NCBI RefSeq assembly: GCF_045679555.1
Contig: NC_092110.1
Span: 847,501 to 911,500 of the forward strand
Length of the DNA stretch: 64,000 bases
Reading direction: 5' to 3'
Source of the DNA: Salvelinus alpinus
Taxonomy: Eukaryota; Chordata; Actinopteri; Salmoniformes; Salmonidae
Under the pieces are notes generated by a model, which saw only the letters and a list, made by a program, of their open reading frames with translations, was not told the DNA's origin and made no database searches. Both the position numbers and the translations under genes were made by a program. The first letter of the stretch is position 1, and each line of letters starts with the position of its first letter. Positions 10,283 to 20,648 of the stretch are shown piece after piece.

Positions 10283-11835
10283 TTAACTCTTTAGAACACG
10301 TGGCGGATGTCGACGGCCTTTCTTTAAATTACTATAGGGCCGCGAATGGCCTTGTTTTTCGAACAATAATATCCGTGTCAATATCGCAAAATGAACTTGC
10401 TAATAAACGTTGTTGTATTCGCGTGGCTGTTGTCATCAACCAGAAACAGGGTATGCTGTTATTTCAAATTGTTTATGTTTTTTTTCACTTCATTACTCAA
10501 AATGACGGCGTCGAAGAGGACACGACCTTTCACTGTGAAAGAGGTTGTATCTCTGTGTTGGTTGGTGATACGGATTCAGACACATCCTTGCACTTTGAAA
10601 AGCGATGATGTGGAGGTGAGTGAAAAAATGTAAAAAGCAGATATGTGTTTGGTGTTGTCGATGTTTGATGCCGTGAAACTTGGGGAATAGCTCTCAGATT
10701 AGCAAGTCCTGTCATGTCAAGATAACCTGGTTGGTACTGGCGAGCACATCAGTGGTGGAGCTCAAATGATTGCTCTCTGTCTCATGGAAATAGTTGCAGT
10801 GTTTAGCTGTATGTAGTCAGCGAACTAGTTGCTTGTTTTGGCAAGAGTTGAGGAGAGTGTGGAATGGGAGGTGGGTAACTGTAATCACACAATTTATTAT
10901 GGAAACCCATTATTAGGAAGAGAGTGTGTATAGTTGAGAAAAAGAAAGACAGGAAAGAAGAGAGAGAGAGATTATCTTCCTGACCACAATTGCATCCTAT
11001 TTGTTGCTTCTCTCCTCTCCCTCTGTTATTCTGTTCCTCTAGGTCAGTAAAATTGAAGGAATTGATGTGGACAGTCAGGGTTCAGCAACAAAGGGCAGGG
11101 AATAAGAGGCGTTAGAGATGATTGGAGGGATAAAAATGTGGAGGGAGAGAGGAAGAGGAGGGAGAGGAGAGTGAAGAGGAGGGAGAGGAACATAGAGAGG
11201 AGGAGGAAGAAGAGGGAGAGGAGGAGGGAGGGAAAGTGGGAGAGCACAACTGAGAGGGGAGCTTAAGTTTCCACGAAGTGTGTCTGCAGCAAGTCCCGCC
11301 ATTCACCCTTGTACCACACAGCCTAGGCCTAAAGTGACAGTGGCAGGGGTTAAGGAGTTGTTTTAAAAAGTGGTAGGAACTTATATCTGCTCCAGAGCTT
11401 GTAATGGATTACAACAAGAAAATGGCGGGGTTGACCATCTTGACCAATTGAGGAGCTATTATAATGTTGGACACACAGGTAGAAAATGTAAAAGGGTGGA
11501 AGCATGTGTTTTGGGGGATGCTCAACATTGCCATCATAAATGCATACATTGGCTCCTTCCCAAATGCCGCAGGCGCTGATCTCTGAAGGCATTCAAAATG
11601 CAGCTCATGCATTCACTTTGTGATATGGCTACAGTGGCAGGAAGAGGGGAGCCAAGAGTGTGGCACCAGGGTGGACTGAGATGTAACTCATTTGAAAGCA
11701 GGTGAAGTTTGAAGGGCGCAAGAGAGGGTGTGTGGTGTAGAGAGATGTGTAGAGACCTTATTTGGGTGCTCCATGTGTTCTGTGCCACTTTGCAGGATGG
11801 AGCTGTGCATCCAGAAGTTCCATGACATGTTGTAG
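10283..11835 (+). pseudogene. piggyBac-derived element, copy 1 (N and C ends only)
   Basis: Remnant of a piggyBac (PGBD-like) transposase. Left boundary is TTAA at 10283-10286. The N-terminus begins at ATG 10502 (MTASKRTRPFTVKEVVSL) and continues after a frameshift as LVGDTDSDTSLHFEK, followed by a GTGAGT donor-like site at about 10616. The C-terminal part starts near 11395 (PELVMDYNKKM, GGVDHLDQLRSYYNVG) and runs through RKWWKHVFWGMLNIAI in a shifted frame. It ends in a Cys-rich tail (GCSMCSVPLC, then FHDML and TAG at 11833-11835). The DDD catalytic middle of the protein is absent. The same arrangement recurs at 57678-60475, so the deletion predates both copies. Confidence 0.78.
11130..11262 (+). 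repeat. Polypurine tract (GA-rich)
   Basis: About 130 bp consisting almost only of G and A in GAGGGAGAGGA-like units. It lies within the piggyBac-derived segment; copy 2 has a shorter purine block at 58856-58995. It can form triplex-like structure in principle. ORFs on the other strand are compositional artefacts. Confidence 0.85.
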
Positions 11836-12732
11836 GCTAAATGTAAATATTGCATTTATCCTACAAATCTTTTATTGTCTCTGCTATTGTTATCTGTCTC
11901 TCTCATACTTGTTGCATTCACTGAATTGTCAAAGTGGGACACTATTTCAAAATGTTGTGTCAGGGCCTAGTCTGTACTAAATCTTATTGAGAGAGGTCAT
12001 CTACATTTTTAACGTCTCATTTTTACAGAAGTAAGAATCATTGTCAATCAAATCAAACCTACTTTGTGTGGGTTTTGAAATACTTTGAATGTTGTCCTCT
12101 GGTCAAATTATTTTTTGATAATTTTTTAATATTTATATATAAATAATATAAGTATAATATATTATACTTGGTACATTTTGAGGGAATAATTTAGTCAAAT
12201 TTACTACAATTTAAATACTCTAAGGTTTTTTGTTGTTGAGTGTTAATTATTTTTGATAGTGTTTTTACACAACGGAAGACAACATGAGTGTCATTCCTAT
12301 TGACATGAATGTGGTGTCATATTAAAACTAAGTTAATTATCATTTGTTCCTTGTTTTTGAGCTATGTTTGTTTGTTTGTTTGAAATGTGTGAGAAAATGA
12401 GATGAGCTTTATCTTGAACATTTTCAATAATCTACATCAGCATTCTAGTCTAGTCTAGTCTAAATGGTCTGTCATTGGAGCATGTGTGTATACTGATAGG
12501 ATCGAAAGAAAGCGAGCGCTGCTCTCGGATCAGCTTTTTCCATTAAAATATTTCCTTAACATTATAATTATTTCACAATACTGACAACGGATCAGCTCCT
12601 AGAGAGATGTTACCACCTACGGCTGCAAATATTGAGGCAGCTTATTCTAATGCTTACCCAATAACAAATGCACTAAACCACCAATTTGGCACATCATTGC
12701 ACACATGTTAGGCTACACATCATGAAATACAT
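11836..12732. other. AT-rich spacer
   Basis: No gene recognised. It holds a strongly AT-rich block at about 12110-12200 with palindromic TATATAAATAATATA-like sequence, a short (TTTG)n at about 12364-12383 and (TCTAG)n at about 12446-12463. Confidence 0.55.
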
Positions 12733-12733
12733 A

Positions 12734-13113
12734 CAGTACCAGTCAAAAGTTTGCACACACCTACTCATTCAAAACTATGAATTCACACATATGGAATCAT
12801 GTAGTAACCTAAAAAGTGTTAAACAAATCAAAATATATTTTAGATTTTAGATTCTTCAAAGTAGCCACCCATTCGCCTTGATGACAGCCAATCAATTGTG
12901 TTGTGACAAGGTAGGGGTGATATACAGGAGATAGCCCTATTTGGTAAAAGACCAAGTCCATATAATGGCAAGAACAGCTCAAAGAAGCAAAGAGAAATGA
13001 CATTCCATCATTACTTTAAGACATGAAGGTCAGTCAATACGGACAATTTCAAGAACTTTGGAAGTTTCTTCAAGTGCAGTCGCAAAAACCATCAAGCACT
13101 ATGATTTTTTACC
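12734..13113 (+). mobile_element. Truncated Tc1-like element
   Basis: Left end CAGTACCAGTCAAAAGTTTG follows TA (12732-12733), typical of a Tc1-type TIR. The body retains the start of a transposase region (AATGGCAAGAACAGCTCAA, then ACATGAAGGTCAGTCAATA). It then stops abruptly near 13113 without a right TIR. Internal and right-hand parts are lost. Confidence 0.75.
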
Positions 13114-13178
13114 AGGATTTTAGAAATTCTCCCGCGACCCCGTTTTAAAATCAGTGACCCCTAGTTTGGGAACCGCTG
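13114..13178 (-). mobile_element. hAT terminal fragment
   Basis: Ends with CTAGTTTGGGAACCGCTG, whose inverse complement (CAGCGGTTCCCAAACTAG) looks like a hAT terminus. The next eight bases are AGCTAGAC. I did not find a partner end or matching 8-bp duplication nearby. Confidence 0.45.
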
Positions 13179-13226
13179 AGCTAGACTCTTCCTTTTCATA
13201 AGCCGTATCGCAATCGAGCTCCACAG

Positions 13227-14618
13227 TGTCACGAAGTTGACCTGTTGGGGGAGGTTTATGACCCCCATAAATACCTTTCCCCTTTTTCCCTCTCTACTCT
13301 ACCAATGTGACTATTGAAAGTCCCTTTGTTTACATAGAGAGTCTGGGAACATCAAAAGGTGGGAAACGGAACCCTATTTCGGTAATCCAACCAGTTGAAA
13401 ATATGCGTTGGTACTTCATGAATATGATGTCATATAACAACCCTCCACAGATCAGATCAGTCTGAGACATTATTACTGATGATAGAACAACATAAACTGT
13501 ATCTTGGAGAGTCTACACATTCTAGATTCACATGGAATTGTTGTGCAATTTAAATGTTTAAATATGAAACTATTTGTGAAAAGATTAAATGTAATTTTAG
13601 CTTCTAAATGAGAGAATTGGTTTTCATGAGTGAACTATGCTCAACTCAGTGGCCCAGCCCATGTGAACAGACATCGGTTGTATACTATGAAACACGGCCC
13701 TCTCTCCCAACCCTACATAAGCCCCTTTACAAAAATGTAACTTCCTGTTCCACGGACGTGAGGACTTGCGGTCCCCACGTTGAAAGAACAAAGACCACCT
13801 ACAGAACTAAGCCAACCTCAGCAAGGCCCTAACGAAATTAGCATCGAATTTCAACGTGAAGGTGACGACCTACACGCCGGAAGGATGAATTTCGACTATA
13901 CCAGCCAGAATATAGCATGAGCATATAGCATGGCAACTTGGTATGAATTTTGAACCCTTATTCACTAAAGAAGTGATACCTCCTAGCCGTTGCGTTAGCG
14001 CAGCAACTGTAGACGTGGGCTAGGAGAGGACGGACAGAGTATCTGGCCTACCGCACGACGACGGTACTACCAGGTATCCAGTTTACCACCAGAGACATTC
14101 TTCAAAGGACAAGAGATCCCTGCTGGGTAACCCGGCCTACTATCTACGACCAATCTACCGAAGCACAGCTCAGAGTAAATATTTATTGCATTTTCCTTTT
14201 TCAAATGGGCGGTAATTTAGAATGCATTACAAATGCAATTTGTAATCAATGTATGATCCATTCTGTGTAGATGTAATTCTGTGTGATTATTTAGTAAATA
14301 AATAATTAAATCACATTTTGTATTGCTGATTCAACTTGTTAGTCAGGGTTCGTGAAGATAACCAAGAATTTACAACTTTCAGATAAGACTAAATAAAGTG
14401 ACGATTAAATATTGACTGCTACTGATGTAAAAGATTACTAGGTCTTTAAGAGTTTATTCGGAAGATAACAGCTCTATAAACGTTCTTTCATGGTGTCCCG
14501 ACTTTCTAGTTAATTACATTTACATGATTAGCTTAATCAGGTAATATTAATTACAGAGAAATGATTTTATAGAATAGCATGTCATATCACTTAATCAGGC
14601 ATAGCCAAAGACACGACA
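13227..14618 (+). mobile_element. TIR element Y, copy 1
   Basis: About 1.4 kb, repeated in inverse orientation at 36298-37707. It begins TGTCACGAAGTTGACCTG and ends GGCATAGCCAAAGACACGACA (inverse complement TGTCGTGTCTTTGGC), giving TIRs of the form TGTCRTGWCKTTGRC. Shared internal blocks include AAGTGATACCTCCTAGCCGT and CCAACCTCAGCA. It has no transposase, so it is non-autonomous. I cannot place it in a superfamily; no clear target duplication flanks this copy. Confidence 0.68.
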
Positions 14619-15927
14619 GCAGCCAGAACAAATCTATCCTTTGTCTGGATAGGCCAGAAAATTGTGACTTGTCGTTCTCCATGAAAATGAGGTGCTAGAT
14701 TTAATTTCACAGATTTCATACACACTGCATCTCATAGCAGGGGACACACTGGGTGCGTTCCTCTGCACAGGCGTTGCTGACGCCTGCCAGATCTATAGCA
14801 ATCGATGACACAGTCGATTACGTGGCACGTGTCCATTGGTTGATGCATGCATTTTCTGAGCAGAGGTATGCGTGCTATACATCAGGGTGGGTTTCAAAGT
14901 GCAAGGACTGTCCCATGCAGGACCACGTTCAACCGAAAATCATCTGCCTGGGACCTCGTTCATAAATTAAGGTTTATACTTTATAGTTTACAATTGCGCT
15001 TTCATATTTGTACATCATTTTGCTTTATTTTAACTGATGATCGCTATCTACCAAGTAACTGGACGAGTTTTCCCAAAAGTGAATGACGTGTACAGTTTGT
15101 TTAGTTCATCAACAATAGCTATGGCGAAAAATACTCGTCAACTACAATAGCGAGACAAGATGCCCTGTGTAAAAAACGCTAACTATTAGAAATTACTGAC
15201 GAGAAGCAAATGTCACGAGACGCAAATTTCACGTGAGACTAATAGACATTCATTTGACATGAAGCTCCTTTTGATCAGTTTTGCCCAATCCTAAGCATGC
15301 ATGCAGAGTACTGTATTTCATGCAATCTTTCAGTTGCATGGTCTGAATGAACTGATCTGCCTGCCTCTCCCACCCAGCTCCCAGGCAGTCACTCCAGTGA
15401 TTTGTCAATCTTTTGAACTGATGCGAAGCCAAGACACTTGACTTGTAAGTAACCTCAACTAGAAACAAACACGTTCACTCTCTCTCTTACTTTTATGTTT
15501 TTTTGCTTTGATCACATCAGAAGCTCTTTTCCCAATGTTCAATGTTATTCAGTCATCTGTGTTGCTGCTCTCGCACAACGGTTGGCAAATGCGAGTGCTA
15601 TTGAATATTAGGAGTACAATAATACTTTTAGCATTTTTGGAAAGCTCATTCTCCTCTTTTCAAGGAAACCACTTTTATTTACTCTCCTTGATGGTTATGA
15701 TGGGGGAGAAAAATAGAGCTGTAAAATTGTTTAACCTGCAGCCAAGGCTTTATAGCCTATATAGTTAACAATGGCTGGCATTGGTTACAATCTGCCACAA
15801 TATACATTTTGCCAGCTAAGGTATCCGAGGGGATAGTAGGCCTAGTTGGACAAGGCTATTTGAATGTACACATGATGGAAGTTAGAGGTAGCCTAGCTAT
15901 TCATTATTTAATAATAATAAAAATAAC
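14619..15927. other. Spacer with a short dispersed repeat
   Basis: About 14748-14900 resembles 6268-6310 (AGGCGTTGCTGA core) and reads like part of a dispersed repeat. The rest has no recognised gene; ORFs of 70-86 codons lack motifs. Confidence 0.45.
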
Positions 15928-15936
15928 TTGCTAATC

Positions 15937-16320
15937 AGGCCCTACACCCAAACAAGGGCACTGCGTTCATCCACCTCTGGCCTGCTCGCCTCCCTACCAC
16001 TGAGGAAGTACAGTTCCCGCTCAGCCCAGTCAAAACTGTTCGCTGCTCTGGCCCCCCAATGGTGGAACAAACTCCCTCACGACGCCAGGACAGCGGAGTC
16101 AATCACCACCTTCCGGAGACACCTGAAACCCCACCTCTTTAAGGAATACCTAGGATAGGATAAAGTAATCCTTCTGACCCCCCCCCCCCCTTAAAAGATT
16201 TAGATGCACTGTTGTAAAGTGGCTGTTCCACTGGATGTCATAAGGTGAATGCACCAATTTGTAAGTCGCTCTGGATAAGAGCGTCTGCTAAATGACTTAA
16301 ATGTAATGTAAATGTAATAT
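15937..16320 (+). pseudogene. 5'-truncated LINE 3' end (L2/UnaL2-like)
   Basis: C-terminal end of a LINE ORF2: PYTQTRALRSSTSGLL, RKYSSRSAQSKLFAALAPQ and ITTFRRHLKPHLFKEYLG, with a stop at 16156-16158. The 3' UTR ends with a stem-loop-like block (GTCGCTCTGGATAAGAGCG, then TCTGCTAAATGACTTAA) followed by TGTAA-type units at about 16300-16320. That tail is the one known from UnaL2-type L2 elements and the SINEs they mobilise. Only the last about 75 codons remain, a typical 5' truncation during target-primed reverse transcription. A run of 10 C at about 16181 lies in the UTR. Confidence 0.85.
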
Positions 16321-16339
16321 GTGACTTAAATGGTGTGAC

Positions 16340-16422
16340 AGCCACAGTACATCACTGTGGCCAAGCTTCCTGCCATCCAGGACCTCTATACCAGGTGGTG
16401 TCAGAGGAAGGCCCTGAAAATT
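16340..16422 (+). pseudogene. Older LINE, left part (interrupted host copy)
   Basis: Corresponds to the C-terminal coding block that in other copies reads ITxAKLPAIQDLYTRRCQRKA. It stops at TGAAAATT (16415-16422) and resumes at the second TGAAAATT (19928-19935) with the expected next codons. This is the left half of a LINE copy split by a younger LINE. Confidence 0.88.
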
Positions 16423-16445
16423 CCTACATCCGGTGCCGAAAAGAG

Positions 16446-19391
16446 ATGGCCGCCTCGCTTCGCGTTCCTTGGAAAATATGCAGTATTTTGTTTTTTTATG
16501 TGTTATTTCTTACATCGGTACCCCAGGTAATCTTAGGTTTCATTACATACAGTCGGGAGGAACTACTGAATATACGATTAACGTCAACTCATCATCGTTC
16601 CTACCAGGAATATGACTTTCCCGAAACGGATCCAGTGTTTTGCCTTCCACCCAATACAATGGATCTGATCCCAGCCGGCGACCCTGTGCGACGCCGTAAA
16701 AGGGGCAAACGAGGCGGTCTCCTGGTCAGGCTTCGGAGACGGGCACATCGCGCTCCACTCCCTAGCATACTACTCGCCAATGTCCAGTCTCTTGACAATA
16801 AGGTTGATGAAATCCGAGCACGGGTAGCATTCCAGAGAGACATCAGGGATTGCAACGTGCTCTGCTTCACGGAAACATGGCTAACTCAAGAGACGCTAAC
16901 GGAGTCGGTGCAGCCAGCTGGTTTCTTCATGCATCGCGCCGACAGAAACAAACATCTTTCTGGTAAGAAGAGGGGCGGGGGGGTATGCCTTATGATTAAC
17001 GAGACGTGGTGTGATCATCATAACAACACACAGGAACTCAAGTCATTCTGTTCACCTGATCTAGAACTCCTCACAATCAAATGTCGACCGCATTATCTAC
17101 CAAGGGAATTCTCCTCGATCATAATCACAGCCGTATATATTCCCCCCCAAGCAGACACATCGATGGCCCTGAACGAACTTTATCTGACTCTTTGTAAACT
17201 GGAAACCACACACCCTGAGGCTGCATTCATCGTAGCTGGGGATTTTAACAAGGCTAATCTAAAAACAAAACTCCCTAAATTCTATCAGCATATCGATTGT
17301 GCTACCAGGGCTGGAAAAACCCTAGATCATTGTTATACTAATTTCCGCGACGCATATAAGGCCCTCCCCCGCCCCCCTTTCGGAAAAGCTGACCACGACT
17401 CCATTTTGTTGATTCCAGCCTACAAACAGAAACTAAAACAACAAGCTCCCGCGCTCAGGTCTGTTCAACGCTGGTCCGACCAATCTGATTCCACGCTTCA
17501 AGACTGCTTCGATCACGCGGATTGGAATATGTTCCGCATTGCGTCCAACAACAATATTGACGAATATGCTGATTCGGTGAGCGAGTTCATTAGGAAGTGC
17601 ATTGACGATGTCGTACCCACAGCAACGATTAAAACATTCCCAAACCAGAAACCGTGGATTGACGGCAGCATTCGCGTGAAACTGAAAGCGCGAACCACTG
17701 CTTTTAACCAGGGCAAGGTGACCGGAAGCATGACCGAATACAAACAGTGTAGCTATTCTCTCCGTAAGGCAATCAAACAGGCTAAGTCCCAGTACAGAGA
17801 CAAAATCGAGTCGCAATTCAACAGCTCAGACACAAGAGGTATGTGGCAGGGTCTACAGTCAATCACGGATTACAAAAAGAAAACCAGCCCCGTCGCGGAC
17901 CAGGATGTCTTGCTCCCAGACAGGCTAAACAACTTTTTTGCCCGCTTTGAGGACAATACAGTGCCACTGACACGGCCCCCTACCAAAACCTGCGGGCTCT
18001 CCTTCACTGCAGCCGAGGTGAGTAAAACATTTAAACGTGTTAACCCTCGCAAGGCTGCAGGCCCAGACGGCATTCCCAGCCGCGTCCTCAGAGCATGCGC
18101 AGACCAGCTGGCTGGTGTGTTTACGGACATATTCAATCAATCCTTATCCCAGTCTGCTGTTCCCACATGCTTCAAGAGGGCCACCATTGTTCCTGTTCCC
18201 AAGGAAGCGAAGGTAACTGAGCTAAACGACTACCGCCCCGTAGCACTCACTTCCGTCATCATGAAGTGCTTTGAGAGACTAGTCAAGGACCATATCACCT
18301 CCACCCTACCGGACACCCTAGACCCACTCCAATTTGCTTACCGACCCAATAGGTCCACAGACGACGCAATCGCAACCACACTGCACACTGCCCTAACCCA
18401 TCTGGACAAGAGGAATACCCATGTGAGAATGCTGTTCATCGATTACAGCTCAGCATTTAACACCATAGTACCCTCCAAACTCGTCATCAAGCTCGAGACC
18501 CTGGGTCTCGACCCCGCCCTGTGCAACTGGGTCCTGGACTTCCTGACGGGCCGCCCCCAGGTGGTGAGGGTAGGTAACAACATCTCCACCCCGCTGATCC
18601 TCAACACTGGGGCCCCACAAGGGTGCGTTCTGAGCCCTCTCCTGTACTCCCTGTTCACCCACGACTGCGTGGCCATGCACGCCTCCAACTCAATCATCAA
18701 GTTTGCGGATGACACTACAGTGGTAGGCTTGATTACCAACAACGACGAGACGGCCTACAGGGAGGAGGTGAGGGCCCTCGGAGTGTGGTGTCAGGAAAAT
18801 AACCTCACACTCAACGTCAACAAAACAAAGGAGATGATTGTGGACTTCAGGAAACAGCAGAGGGAGCACCCCCCTATCCACATCGACGGGTCAGTAGTGG
18901 AGAAGGTGGAAAGTTTTAAGTTCCTCGGTGTACACATCACGGACAAACTGAATTGGTCCACCCACACAGACAGCGTCGTGAAGAAGGCGCAGCAGCGCCT
19001 CTTCAACCTCAGGAGGCTGAAGAAATTCGGCTTGTCACCAAAAGCACTCACAAACTTCTACAGATGCACAATCGAGAGCATCCTGTCGGGCTGTATCACC
19101 GCCTGGTACGGCAACTGCTCCGCCCACAACCGTAAGGCTCTCCAGAGGGTAGTGAGGTCTGCAGAACGCATCACCGGGGGCAAACTACCTGCCCTCCAGG
19201 ACACCTACACCACCCGATGTCACAGGAAGGCCATAAAGATCATCAAGGACAACAACCACCCAAGCCACTGCCTGTTCACCCCGCTATCATCCAGAAGGCG
19301 AGGTCAGTATAGGTGCATCAAAGCAGGGACCGAGAGACTGAAAAACAGCTTCTATCTCAAGGCCATCAGACTGTTAAACAGCCACCACTAA
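16446..19391 (+). CDS. LINE polyprotein: APE endonuclease + reverse transcriptase, intact
   Basis: Single open frame of 981 codons (MAASLRVPWK...LLNSHH). It nicks target DNA and reverse-transcribes its own RNA there. The APE-type endonuclease spans about residues 105-325: ANVQSLDNK, CFTETWL (Glu 143), AGDFN (Asp 266) and KADHD (His 317). The RT spans about 530-870: GPDGIPSRVL, FAYRPNRSTDDA, FIDYSSAFN, GAPQGCVLSPLL, FADDTTVVGL (catalytic Asp pair 754-755) and [11 protein letters not shown] conserved C-terminal block with CITAWYGN and LPALQDTYTTRC follows. I start at 16446, because the same frame extends upstream to 16335 only through the older LINE. No separate ORF1 is visible. No stop or frameshift breaks the frame, so this may be a young, potentially active copy. 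Confidence 0.93.
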   Translation: MAASLRVPWKICSILFFYVLFLTSVPQVILGFITYSREELLNIRLTSTHHRSYQEYDFPETDPVFCLPPNTMDLIPAGDPVRRRKRGKRGGLLVRLRRRAHRAPLPSILLANVQSLDNKVDEIRARVAFQRDIRDCNVLCFTETWLTQETLTESVQPAGFFMHRADRNKHLSGKKRGGGVCLMINETWCDHHNNTQELKSFCSPDLELLTIKCRPHYLPREFSSIIITAVYIPPQADTSMALNELYLTLCKLETTHPEAAFIVAGDFNKANLKTKLPKFYQHIDCATRAGKTLDHCYTNFRDAYKALPRPPFGKADHDSILLIPAYKQKLKQQAPALRSVQRWSDQSDSTLQDCFDHADWNMFRIASNNNIDEYADSVSEFIRKCIDDVVPTATIKTFPNQKPWIDGSIRVKLKARTTAFNQGKVTGSMTEYKQCSYSLRKAIKQAKSQYRDKIESQFNSSDTRGMWQGLQSITDYKKKTSPVADQDVLLPDRLNNFFARFEDNTVPLTRPPTKTCGLSFTAAEVSKTFKRVNPRKAAGPDGIPSRVLRACADQLAGVFTDIFNQSLSQSAVPTCFKRATIVPVPKEAKVTELNDYRPVALTSVIMKCFERLVKDHITSTLPDTLDPLQFAYRPNRSTDDAIATTLHTALTHLDKRNTHVRMLFIDYSSAFNTIVPSKLVIKLETLGLDPALCNWVLDFLTGRPQVVRVGNNISTPLILNTGAPQGCVLSPLLYSLFTHDCVAMHASNSIIKFADDTTVVGLITNNDETAYREEVRALGVWCQENNLTLNVNKTKEMIVDFRKQQREHPPIHIDGSVVEKVESFKFLGVHITDKLNWSTHTDSVVKKAQQRLFNLRRLKKFGLSPKALTNFYRCTIESILSGCITAWYGNCSAHNRKALQRVVRSAERITGGKLPALQDTYTTRCHRKAIKIIKDNNHPSHCLFTPLSSRRRGQYRCIKAGTERLKNSFYLKAIRLLNSHH

Positions 19392-19470
19392 CATTTAGCG
19401 GCCGCTGCCAACATACTGACTCAACTCCAGCCACTTTAAAAATGGGAATTGATGGAAATTATGTAAAAAT

Positions 19471-19715
19471 GTACCACTAGCCACTTTAAACAATGCCACT
19501 TAATATAATGTTTACATACCCTACATTACCCATCTCATATGTATATACTGTACTCTATATCATCTACTGCATCTTGCCATCTTTATGTAATACATGTACC
19601 ACTAGCCACTTTAAACTATGCCACTTTATGTTTACATACCCTACAGTACTCATCTCATATGTATATACCGTACTCTATACCATCTACTGCATCTTGCCTA
19701 TGCCGTTCTGTACCA
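19471..19715 (+). repeat. Tandem duplication (period about 124 bp) in LINE 3' UTR
   Basis: GTACCACTAGCCACTTTAAA begins at 19471 and again at 19595. Each unit continues with GTTTACATACCCTACA, CATCTCATATGTATATAC and CATCTACTGCATCTTGCC. Two imperfect copies. Confidence 0.92.
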
Positions 19716-19927
19716 CCACTCATTCATATATCTTTATGTACATATTCTTTTATCCCTTTACACTTGTGTGTGTATAAGGTAGTAGTTGTGGAATTGTTAG
19801 GTTAGATTACTTGTTGGTTATTACTGCATTGTCGGAACTAGAACCACAAGCATTTCGCTACACTCGCATTAACATCTGCTAACCATGTGTATGTGACTAA
19901 TAAAATTTGATTTGATTTGATTTGATT

Positions 19928-20398
19928 TGAAAATTGTCAAAGACTCCAGCTACCTTAGTCATAGACTGTTCTCTCTGCTACCACACGGCGAGCGGTACCG
20001 GAGCGCCAAGTCTAGGTCCAAGAGGCTTCTAAACAGCTTCTACCCCCAAGCCATAAGAATCCTGAACATCTAGTCAAATGGCTACCCAGACTATTCACAT
20101 TGCCCCCCCTCCCCACCACTGCCACTCTCTGTTGTCATCTATGCATAGTCACTTTAATTAACTCTACCTACATGTACATACTACCTCAACTAACTGGTGC
20201 CCCTGCACATTGACTCTGTACTGGCACCCTACTGTATATATTGTTATTTTTTACTGCTCCTCTTTAATTACTTGTTACCCTTTATCTCTTATTCTTATCC
20301 ATATTTTTTTAAGCTGCACTGTCGGTTAGGGGCTTGTAAGTAAGTAAGCATTTGTTGTATTCGACGCATGTGACTAATACAATTGGATTTGATTAAAC
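19928..20398 (+). pseudogene. Older LINE, right part and 3' UTR
   Basis: Continues the split copy at 16340-16422: the frame resumes as KIVKDSSYLSHRLFSLLP-like codons, then SAKSRSKRLLNSFYPQAIRI and a stop at about 20073. The 3' UTR runs through TACTGGCACCCTACTGTATA to the end ATGTGACTAATACAATTGGA and TTTGATT. It is a different LINE subfamily from the inserted one. The matching minus-strand C-terminus at 55602-55859 is closely similar. Confidence 0.9.
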
Positions 20399-20404
20399 AG
20401 TGTA

Positions 20405-20648
20405 CAACTGGCGACCATGTCAGCATGCATGCACCTGGCCCGCCACAGGAGTTGCTAGACCGCGATGGGACAAGGACATCCCGGCCGGCCAAACCCTCCC
20501 CTAACCCGGACAACGCTGGGCCAATTGTGTGTCGCCTCATGGTTCTCCCGATCGCGGCCGGCTGCGACACAGCACGGGATCGAACCTGGATCTGTAGTGA
20601 CGCCTCAAGCTCTGCAGTACCTTAGACCGCTGTGCCACTCGGGGGGCC
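20405..20648 (-). repeat. tRNA-derived SINE (minus strand)
   Basis: Read on the minus strand, it begins near 20648 with an A-box-like TGGCACAGCGG (20627-20637) and a B box GGTTCGATCCC (20576-20586). These are internal RNA polymerase III promoter elements spaced as in tRNA. The body continues with TGCGACACAGCACGG..., GGCCGGCCGGGATGTCC. The head looks tRNA-Leu-like, as in some known salmonid SINEs. A 5'-truncated relative of the same body lies at 61046-61354. Confidence 0.85.

Larger units (their letters stand above)
16423..19927 (+). mobile_element. Apparently full-length LINE inserted in an older LINE
   Basis: A 3.5-kb L2-like non-LTR retrotransposon. It is flanked by the 8-bp direct repeat TGAAAATT (16415-16422 and 19928-19935), which partly overlaps its 3' terminal (TTTGA)n tail. 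The 5' end is CCTACATCCGGTGCCGAAAA; the 3' UTR carries a 124-bp tandem duplication and an AATAAAATTTGATTTGA end. The host LINE reads through cleanly once this segment is removed, so both borders are well supported. Confidence 0.92.

Noticed and set aside
11044..11306. Ser/Pro/Leu-rich ORFs on the minus strand
   Set aside because: They are translations of a polypurine tract, not proteins.
16335..16445. N-terminal extension of the long LINE ORF as coding
   Set aside because: These codons lie mostly in the older LINE fragment and the junction, read in a non-native frame; the LINE's own start is 16446.
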